A stretch of 64,000 nucleotides of DNA. Origin: Jaltomata sinuosa (Eukaryota > Streptophyta > Magnoliopsida > Solanales > Solanaceae). Position numbers and translations under genes: made by a program. The stretch is taken from contig QJPP01003559.1 of assembly GCA_003996215.1 (NCBI GenBank), positions 186,001 through 250,000 on the forward strand, read 5' to 3'. The stretch's first letter is position 1. Each line of letters begins with the position of its first letter. The notes beneath the pieces were generated by a model. The model was given only the letters and a program-made list of their open reading frames with translations. It was not told the origin of the DNA and ran no database searches. Of this stretch, positions 56,696 through 64,000 are shown one piece after another.

Positions 56696-57374
56696 GCCTG
56701 CACCTGCAACAGAAAAAGTCTGCAACTTTCCAAAACTTGACGGGGTATTCTGGGAACAATTTGAAACTGATTCAAAAACCAAGAATGCTAACAGAGTGAA
56801 AACAACGTTCCAGACTCAACGGAATCGATGAAACTTCCATACGAGGTCATTTCGGAGGAATGTTGACCCGAGTCAACACTAACCAACATGTAACCAAATA
56901 CCTGAAATGAGCCCGGCTCACCCGAAACCCAAACCAACCATCTACCTAACCCAAACTCAACATTCAGGAGCTGATGGAATCATCGAATTTTGAATCTGAC
57001 GCTCCGATCATTAGAAGATGATCAAAGTTACACTTTCAACTCCAAATAGCCTGAAAATAGAGAAAGCAACATAAAACCCACACCGGAAGTTCTTAGACCT
57101 TGACTTAAGGTCTAACTAGACCAAACTCAATGCTATGGAGCTAACAAAACTGTCGGAATTCAATTTCGAGCATGTTAGCTAAGAATGTTGACTAAAGTCA
57201 ATGATATTCTAAGTTAAGGCTCTCAAAAAAGCAAACATCCAAAACTACCAAATGAACGACCAGGGCACCGAACTATCAGTCCCAGTAAGCCATAAATGAC
57301 TTGGGGTCGCTACAAGAAAGCTCTAACAGTACAATGAATGTATAAATGCAAAAATGACTGGAAGGGTCATCACA

Positions 57375-57413
57375 ACATCCACTACTAAAAAGACTTTCGT
57401 CCTCGAAAGTCAA
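57375..57413 (-). other. Element K polypurine-tract region
   Basis: Minus strand: GAGGACGAAAGTC, TTTTTAGTAGTGGATGT, then the LTR. The AGTAGTGGAT motif is shared with element F. Confidence 0.6.
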
Positions 57414-57434
57414 GAAGAAGAGAGTAACTGAGGG

Positions 57435-58359
57435 TTAGAAAAACTGCGGATACTGAGCACGCAACTCACTCTTGGTCTCCCAAGTAACCTCCTCGACCGG
57501 ATGATGCCTCCATTGAACTTTCACAACCGGAATCTCCCTAGATCTTAATCTCCTGATATCTCTGTCCAGAATAGTTATCGGCTCCTCAACATATGATAAA
57601 CTCTCATCTAACTGAATCGAATCCCAATGCAACATATGAGACTCATCTGGAACATACCGGTGCAACATTGAGACATGGAAAACTGGGTGAACAGCTGAAA
57701 ACATCGGAGGCAAAGCTAACATGAAGGCAATACTACCAACCCTCTGTTGAATCTCAAACGGCCCAATGAAACTGGGGCTAAGCTTGCCCCGCTAACCAAA
57801 TCTCATCACACCCTTCACGGGCTATACTCGAAGGAAAACCAAGTCACCAACACTGAACTCTAAGGCATGAAGTCTACAATTAGCGCATCTCTTCTGCCTA
57901 CTTTGGTCTACTCTGAGTCTATCCTAAATCAAATGGACTCGGTCTAAGGAATCTCTAAGAAAATCTCTACCCTGCGGTCTGGACTCTAAACTATTAAACT
58001 AACCAATCGGCGATCTGCAATGCCTACCATACAAGGCCTCAAAAGGTGCCATGCCAATGCTCGAATGAAAGCTATTATTATAAGAAAACTCAGCCAAAGG
58101 CACAAACTGATCCCATGAACCTCCAAAGTCAACTACACAAGCCCGAAGCATGCCCTCCAGGACCTGAATAGTCCTCTCAGACTGGCCATCTGTCTTAGGG
58201 TGGAGTGGAAAGTAGTACTAACCTAAACCTCTGTACCCAAATCCCTCAGTATAGATCTCCAAAACTGGGATGTGAACTGAGTGTCAAGGTTTAAAATGAT
58301 AGAAGTTGGGACCCCGTGCAACCGAACAACCTCACGAATGTAGATCTGAGCTAGCCTTT
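57435..58359 (-). pseudogene. Element K integrase C-terminal part and chromodomain
   Basis: 57722-57435 encodes the end of integrase (FSAVHPVFHVSMLHRYVPDE) and a complete-looking chromodomain (YVEEPITILDRDIRRLRSRE, VKVQWRHHPVEEVTWETKSE). Upstream on the minus strand (57770-58220) integrase continues with several stops. The piece ending at the junction reads LAQIYIREVVRLHGV, then SIILNLDTQFTSQFW where SDRGTQFTSQFW is expected: the second catalytic Asp is Asn and neighbours differ. The frame stops at 58359 at the start of the element L LTR. Confidence 0.87.
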
Positions 58360-59561
58360 TGTAATGACCCTTCCGATAATTTCCACGTATACGTTTTCCT
58401 TGAACCGTTAGATCTTGTTTGTAGTGGCCCCAAGTCATTTAAGGCTTGTCGGGATCGGTATTTCGGCGCCGGGTCCATTTGTTTGATCGTAAGTTTCTTT
58501 GATAAATTTTCTGAACTTTGCGTCAAATGTCTCAGGGCTTTTCTCTCAATATATAAAGAGTTAGAAGTCCCCCAAAATACCAAATCGAAGGTCTACGAGT
58601 CTAGTTTCCAACGCACAAAACCTCACGTCCAAATGATCTCGGAGTAAAAAGTTATGACTTTTTTACCGCGGACTGTCTGGCAGAAAACGAGTTGCGAATC
58701 GGGTCGCGAACCGGGTCGGGTCAAAACCGATTTAAAGCCTCAACTTCACGTTTTGAAACGTCATTTCAGTTCTGAAACAGTGAGAAAACATAAGGGAGGG
58801 TTCCAAGAGAGTTCTTGAGTATCGAAATCGTGCGTACTTAAAAATATCTAATTTAAAAGTCGAAGGTGGTAGAAAATTATATTATTATTACCTTTTCAAA
58901 ATATTTTAAAGGTTTGTGAAAAATATTTTTGGTACGATAGAATTGTATATGTATTTATTTTATAAGGTTTGTATACATTGTAATATTTTAATGGAGATAG
59001 TAAATTTAGTTATGTTAAAAATTATTATTATTATATAGTAGGTTTTGTTTGAAATAATTTTCTATGAATTATGATATATTTAAAAAGCTATATATATTTT
59101 ACCACGAATTTATGCAATACCCAAAAATATATGTAGTTTGATAAGTAAGCATGTGAGGTGACACTTTCCACTGACACGTGGAAGTGGAGTATGGATACAC
59201 CACTTAGTTAATAAGAGTGGTGGCATCATTTGACATTTATAGCATTAGTGAGCTATTGTTTTTAAATTTGGAAAATGTCCCTAGTAATAGGGATGAACTT
59301 TCAGCAACCTATTGTATAAATTGACTTAACAACTTGTTACTTTCTATACGTGATGTTGCACCTTGAAATGATTTCGTGAAAATAAAATCCTTTGATACCA
59401 TATTTGATCGTCAATTATCTACGTCAAATTATTCAAAGCCCGAATTCGAGTTTAATTTTATTTTGGAGGTTCTCGGAGTGGTTCCGGCTCGGAAACCATC
59501 GTTCTAGCAGCTTGTCGTCGGACGACAGGTAGGTTACGGTTTATTTTCCCTAGACTCCGCA

Positions 59562-59567
59562 TATATA
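59562..59567 (+). promoter_or_regulatory. Conserved GCATATATAGAAT-like motif in element L LTR
   Basis: TATATA, 1.2 kb into the LTR, in a block conserved with element K and fragment H. Candidate core promoter; weak evidence. Confidence 0.35.
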
Positions 59568-60387
59568 GAATAAAATTGTATTAATGGGCATCCTTGGGTT
59601 GGTTTATTAGGTTGGTACCACAGACCTTGACCGCTTTATTGATGTCCGCCTATTTTTATTCCTCCGTTGCTTGTAGTATTTGCGGATATATTTTATTTAC
59701 CCTTGTGGTCCTGTGAGGCCTTGTTGACTCTGGAACATAGAAGGTGGGATTTTGGGAATGTCCGCGAGTCCCGGGCATAGAATTATCCTTCTAGGCTGGT
59801 TATGCTTCCTGAGTAGCTGTGGGCCTGTGCAGGGTCGATAGGTTGATTGTGAGCTGCTGGCAGCTATTGTGTTTGATCATACCATTTTCATGCATAAAAA
59901 GAGGTTTTATACAGGTTTTACTACGGTTTGGGCTTCGGGCCTACTGGCACCATTTTCTAAACCTTGCATGGCCCGGGGGGCCTGTTTTTGATGGAAATAA
60001 TTTGGAAATGGTTTGATTTAACTTGTGAATATTCCTGGGTAAAAGGAAGTAAAATTATGTTTTAAAACACCAGTTTTACTACTACGCTAGACTCGGCAGG
60101 GCCGGGGTGCTAGTTGAGTTTTCTTGCTACTTGAGATGAATTTTAGCCTCGATCGGACCGAGCACTTGAGATGACTTTCTACTGTTTAGACCCGGTTATG
60201 CCCGGGCACCCTTGGAGGTATTATTTTGAGATATTTTCCTACTACTTTAGTCCTGGACAGGGTCTGGGCATGCATATTCGAGACTGGGTCTCTATCTTGA
60301 TACCGGAGTTGCTTCCGGATGACATGTTTTGATACTGAGTTTTAATATGGGGTCTGGGACCTCCATGGACCTTGCCATCCGGGCCAG

Positions 60388-60415
60388 GGGCTGCGGGCTG
60401 CGGGCTGCGGGCTGC
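60388..60415 (+). repeat. (GGGCTGC)4 minisatellite
   Basis: Four perfect 7-bp copies. The aligned region of the element K LTR (around 54900-54945) has a different, non-repeated sequence, so this expansion is specific to the L copy. Confidence 0.85.
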
Positions 60416-61416
60416 GTGTGCCGGAGGAAGGGTATACGGTGGAGTAGAGGTATACGGGTAGTGTCCTTCCATGGAACCTACCTGCTGGGCCGGATCGGCG
60501 CCGGAGGAGGTACATACAGAGATACCATTTCACTTGAGATCTTCATGCATCATATCATTCATTGTTTAAGGTTCCACCCTTGTTTGTTGTTTGTTGATTG
60601 TATGCTCCGGTAGTATGGGATGCCGGAGGGTTTGTTTTCACTTGTTTGTGTTCCTCAGTTGTATGGACGGCCGGGGGACTGTAGGTAGACTCTTGCTATT
60701 TACTTACAGAATTGTTCCCTGTTACAGTTAAGTATGAAATTGGATACTGCTAGACTGTTAGTTTCTGGATTTGAGATTGATATGATTAGTTGAGTTTGAT
60801 TCATGTTCCTGAGAATGTCTATCATTACTCTTTCCCTCTTCTTACACTTGAGGTTACCGGTATACCGTCCATTTCATAAACTTATTATGTATACACTGTT
60901 ATTGCAAGGACCCCAGGTGCGTTATTTCTTACTTTCACCTGTGCCTATGGTGTGTATATTCTGCTTACTGGCCTCACATGTGGTTCTGTTGATTTCCCTC
61001 TGGGCTAGTTCCTGTGTACCTTTCGTTGATTTCTGTGACTGCTTGCTTCTATTCTGTCGGTTACTACGCTTTTATCTTATATGTGCCCAGTCGGCCTATG
61101 ATACCTATTGGGTACCTTATGCTTCGCATTTGGTGCTCACCCTACCCCCCTGCATCTTTGGGTGCAGATCCTAGCGTGGGCTATCGCCGTTAGATCGTTG
61201 TGATTCGTGCTTGGAGATCTGTTGGGGACTACTTCAGGCTGAGGGTGAGCTCTTGGCGATCGGAGCTTAGCTTTAGTTTATCTTTTGCTTCATGTACTCT
61301 ATCACCATTCAGAGACATCTGTATATATTATTTTGGATCGTTTGCACTCTATGTATGTAGTTTTGGCTCTGTACTATGATACCAGGTCTTGGGGTTTGGT
61401 TTAGTTTCCGCATATG

Positions 61417-61431
61417 TATATATATATATAT
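61417..61431. repeat. Short TA microsatellite
   Basis: About seven TA dinucleotides inside the LTR. Confidence 0.8.
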
Positions 61432-61572
61432 CCCTGTTATCTATTCTCTTCATCTTGTTCCCTTATTTGTTAGATAGTAGCCCATTACTAACTGACCTGG
61501 GCTACGGGAATTGGTTCGCCTACTGGGGGGTTGTAGGTGCCATCATGACCGAGAAATCGGGTCATGACAACT

Positions 61573-61584
61573 TGGTATCAGAGC
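61573..61584 (+). other. Element L primer binding site (tRNA-iMet)
   Basis: TGGTATCAGAGC, perfect match, 3 nt after the LTR end. Confidence 0.92.
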
Positions 61585-61781
61585 TTTAGGTTCACCGCTG
61601 TCATCGGTATAGGAGCCAATGTCTAGTAGAGTCCTGCGGATCGGGGCGGAGACGTCCGTACTCAATCTTTGAGAGGCTACAGTGGCCTTTTAGGAAATTT
61701 GATTTTTCATTGCTTCTGTGTCGTGCGTAGAACCCTTGAAGTTTCTGGAAATCTCATTTGTTCTACTTCATTCTCCCGCAG

Positions 61782-62866
61782 ATGGTTTGTATGAGATCAT
61801 CGGCATCACGCGAAGATGAGCCTCCCACTCCAGCTAAGGGTCGAGGACGCCCTCGAGCAGTGGCACCTGCTAGGGCTGCTAGAGTGGAGATAGAGCCCGA
61901 GTGGCATGTGGATCAAGGGGAAGCCCAGGTACCACCAGCTCCAGTGCCAGCTCCAGTGCCAGCTCTAGTACCAGCTCCAGTGCCCACTTATGTGCCAGCT
62001 CCAGCCGCAGCTCAGTCTCCGGATATTCGGGGATTACTATTACAGCTTTTGGGTGTGATTGGAGAGCGGCCTTCTGAGGTAGCGCAGACATCTGCTCAGG
62101 GGGCAGCCCTGGGTGCACAGAGCTCAGGAGCGCAGCCTGCTACTATGGCTCCCCGTGCGGAGGTCATTCCGGTTCCATCCGTTGCACAGCCTCTTGCTCC
62201 TCGCCCAGTTATGACAGAGTCAGAGCAGAAGGCGTTGGGTAGGTTTTTGAGGTTAGCACCTCCGAGGTTTGCTGGTACTTCTGGACAGGATCCACATGAC
62301 TTTATTACTACCTGTGAGGAGATGTTGCATCATCTGGGTTTGTTAGAGACTCATGGGGTTGGTTATACTACCTATCAGTTGGAGGGCCCAGCGAAGTTAT
62401 GGTGGAGGGCCAGGTTGCTTGTAGACCACCATCGTCACCTCCTTTGACCTGGTCTGAGTTTTATGAGGCCTTTATGGCTAAGTTCCTACCCCAGAGTGAT
62501 CGGGAGCGTCGCAGGGAGCAGTTTACTCATCTTACGCAGGGATCTACGACGTTGTCTCAGAGTATGAGGACCCGTTTTTCATTAGCTAGCACCATTCGGA
62601 GCTATTCAACGATCATCTCTACCGAGGCGATAGGATTCGCAAGATTTGTATGGGGTTTCGAGGCCAGAATTCCAGGCAGCCAGCTGAGATATTGATTGCC
62701 AGTGGTCGGTCATTCCAGCGGCTATTGTAGACTATGCCCGGCACTGTGCAGGATACAGCGACATGATCCAGGGTCCAGAGATAAGAGCCTCGGCATAGGT
62801 TCTACAGTGTTCCAGATATGGTGGTAGAGGTCCTGGCCAGTGGAGCCGGAGGTTATCAGCCACTAA
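61782..62866 (+). pseudogene. Element L gag, N-terminal and core part
   Basis: ATG at 61782 after the leader. The first 222 codons are open: basic N-terminus (KGRGRPRAVAPARAAR), a PAPV tandem repeat from 12-bp units CCAGCTCCAGTG (61931-62005), then the gag core (RFLRLAPPRFAGTSGQDPHD, FITTCEEMLHHLGL, YQLEGPAKLWWRA). A frameshift near 62425 moves reading to the frame of 62399-62695 (LTWSEFYEAFMAKFLPQSDR, EQFTHLTQGSTTLSQ). Further frame changes follow and a TAA stands at 62864. Gag forms the particle; this copy cannot make a full Gag. Confidence 0.87.
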
Positions 62867-64000
62867 AGTCAGTACCTAGGGTCAGTTCCAGATCCCCGAC
62901 CGGTTCAGGCTTCCCTTCAGACTTTCGGTAGTACCCAGTTCGAGCAGGGTCAGAGCAGCCATCAGGGCTATAGCGGCCAGTCTTCGAGGGGTACAGTTTC
63001 TGGGGCATCAGGTCGTGGTGGTCATACGAGATCTGCTAGTTCATCTCGACTGAGTAGGCCGTCAGGGGCTTGTTTTACTTGTGGTGCGATTGGTCATTTT
63101 GCTAGAGATTGCCCTCAGCAGGGTACAGTTCAGTTGGCCGAGCCTTTACGAGCAGTTCAGCCTCCGGCTAGAGGGGGTGGTCGTCAGAGTAGAGGTGGTG
63201 CTCCACGAGGCAGAGTAGGTGGTAGGGATGGCGGTCGGGCAGGTGGAGGTCGTCGTCAGTTTTACGCGGTCCCTAGGAGACCAGAGGCAGAGGCCTCAGA
63301 TGCTGTGATTACAGGTACGATTTCTGTGTGCCATCAGTCTGCTATGGCTTTATTTCATCCTGGATCCACTTGTTCATATGTATCTGCCTACTTTGTGCCT
63401 TGTTTGGGGTTGGCTAGTGAGCCATTATCTGTTCCTATTTCTGTTTCAACCCCAGTAGGAGATTCTTTAGTAGTGGATCGGATTGTGAGATCTTGTATGC
63501 TATCTATTGGTGATTCAGAGACTTGGGGTGATTTGATGATTCTTGATATGCTAGATTTTGATGTGATACTAGGCATGGACTGGTTATCCCCTCACTGTGT
63601 GGTTTTGGATTGTTATGCCAAGACCATTACCATAGCTGTGCCCGGTGTATCCCCGGTTGTGTGGCAGGGTTCTGTTAGCCATGCACCATCTGGGATCATC
63701 TCTTGTCTTCGAGCGAGAAAGTTGATTTCCCGTGGGTGTTTAGCTTATCTAGCATATGTCCGAGATGTTAGTGCTGACCCTACTTCTCCTGAGTCCGTTC
63801 ATGTGGTTAGAGACTTCCTCGATGTGTTTCCTACCGACCTGCCAGGCCTTCCACCTGAGAGAGATATTGATTTTGCTATTGAGTTAGAGCCGGGCACTAG
63901 GCCCATTTCTATTTCTCCTTACCGTATGGCTCCTGCTGAGTTGAGGGAGCTTAAGGAGCAGCTCCAGGATCTGTTAGCTAAGGAGTTTATTAGACCTAGT
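62867..64000 (+). CDS. Element L open frame: gag zinc knuckle, protease, start of RT
   Basis: An uninterrupted 378-codon frame starts after the TAA at 62864 and is still open at the window end; it has no start of its own and continues gag. In order: Gln/Ser-rich linker, zinc knuckle ACFTCGAIGHFARDCP (about 63065-63115), Arg/Gly-rich stretch, protease with MALFHPGSTCSYVSAYFVP, DMLDFDVILGMDWLSPHCVV, linker DVFPTDLPGLPPERDIDF and the RT entry YRMAPAELRELKEQLQDLLA. The protease catalytic Asp of DPGST is His here, so proteolysis should fail although the frame is intact. It is the best-preserved coding stretch in the window and should be read as part of a Gag-Pol polyprotein, not as a separate gene. 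Confidence 0.85.

Larger units (their letters stand above)
53733..57374 (-). repeat. Element K 3' LTR
   Basis: 3642 bp, TGTCACGACCCG to GGGTCATCACA. About 2.07 kb (53733-55810) is similar to the last part of the element L LTR (59512-61569) in inverse orientation, and the first about 130 bp (57374-57245 on the minus strand) also match; the middle does not. It contains the TCGCGATCGCGA cluster and a candidate TATA box. Confidence 0.9.
53733..58359 (-). mobile_element. Element K: chromovirus 3' end (LTR, integrase, chromodomain)
   Basis: Minus-strand element whose 3' LTR is 53733-57374, followed by the polypurine region, chromodomain and part of integrase. At 58359 it is cut by element L. The rest of K should lie beyond L, outside the window. 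It is inserted in LTR J. Confidence 0.88.
58360..61569 (+). repeat. Element L 5' LTR
   Basis: 3210 bp, TGTAATGACCC to GGGTCATGACA. The first about 1.2 kb matches fragment H; the last about 2.06 kb matches element K in reverse. It contains a (GGGCTGC)4 minisatellite and a short TA run. ORFs such as 60329-60613 and 60803-61174 are within the LTR and unrelated to known proteins. Confidence 0.92.
58360..64000 (+). mobile_element. Element L: chromovirus, 5' part, runs off the window
   Basis: Plus-strand element: 5' LTR 58360-61569, primer site 61573, gag from 61782, then an open gag-protease-RT frame to the window end. It is inserted head-on into the integrase of related element K (left flank CCTTT). 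The rest of pol and the 3' LTR are outside. Same broad family as K and fragment H, judged from the LTR ends. Confidence 0.9.

Noticed and set aside
60803..61174. 123-codon hydrophobic ORF in the element L LTR
   Set aside because: The corresponding region of the element K LTR does not keep the frame; the Leu/Cys/Phe-rich product matches nothing known to me.
1..64000. A host protein-coding gene or gene fragment captured by one of the elements
   Set aside because: I checked the main open frames on both strands; all recognisable domains are retroelement gag, protease, RT, RNase H, integrase, chromodomain, envelope-like/Transposase_32 or LINE ORF1. A database search might still find short captured pieces in the LTRs or untranslated regions.

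Overview
This window looks like intergenic, repeat-packed DNA from a eudicot nuclear genome. The style of its LTR families, the Transposase_32/envelope-like ORF and the DUF4283-type LINE ORF1 best fit a Solanaceae genome; that is inference from family resemblance, not proof. I found no convincing host gene, tRNA, rRNA or CRISPR array. Nearly every base can be assigned to a retrotransposon, and almost every element is broken by stops, frameshifts or later insertions. Letters A to L are labels local to this annotation.

Left block (1-16020). The 5' end of a minus-strand Athila-like element A (1-2721) abuts the 3' part of a plus-strand Ty1/copia element B. B keeps an envelope-like ORF, a polypurine tract and its 3' LTR (15142-16020). 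Its envelope-like ORF is split by a complete 9.36-kb minus-strand chromovirus C (4156-13513) with a perfect 5-bp target duplication, GAGAT.

Middle block (16021-49840). The oldest layer is D, a decayed minus-strand Ty3 element in pieces at 16021-18710, 28386-30362 and 49716 to about 49840. It hosts E (18711-28385, in gag) and F (30363-49715, in the LTR), both plus-strand chromoviruses. F in turn hosts a Tat/Ogre-like element G (33779-39499) and a solo LTR I (44869-48146, perfect TSD TAATA). G contains a minus-strand LTR fragment H (34851-36137) and a 12-copy, 70-bp tandem array next to its 3' LTR.

Right block (about 49840-64000). A LINE ORF1 remnant is interrupted by LTR J (51106-53732), J by the minus-strand chromovirus K (53733-58359), and K, within its integrase, by the plus-strand chromovirus L (58360 to beyond the end). 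L has the longest intact frame in the window: 378 codons of gag zinc knuckle, protease and start of RT.

The complete Ty3 copies follow one plan: LTR, initiator-tRNA-Met primer site, gag, protease, RT, RNase H, integrase, chromodomain, polypurine tract, LTR. No autonomous, fully coding element is present. The most interesting signals are the indel-free 70-bp array, reiterated short hairpins inside several LTRs, motif clusters just upstream of candidate TATA boxes, and a stop-codon spectrum that points to cytosine deamination in methylated DNA.
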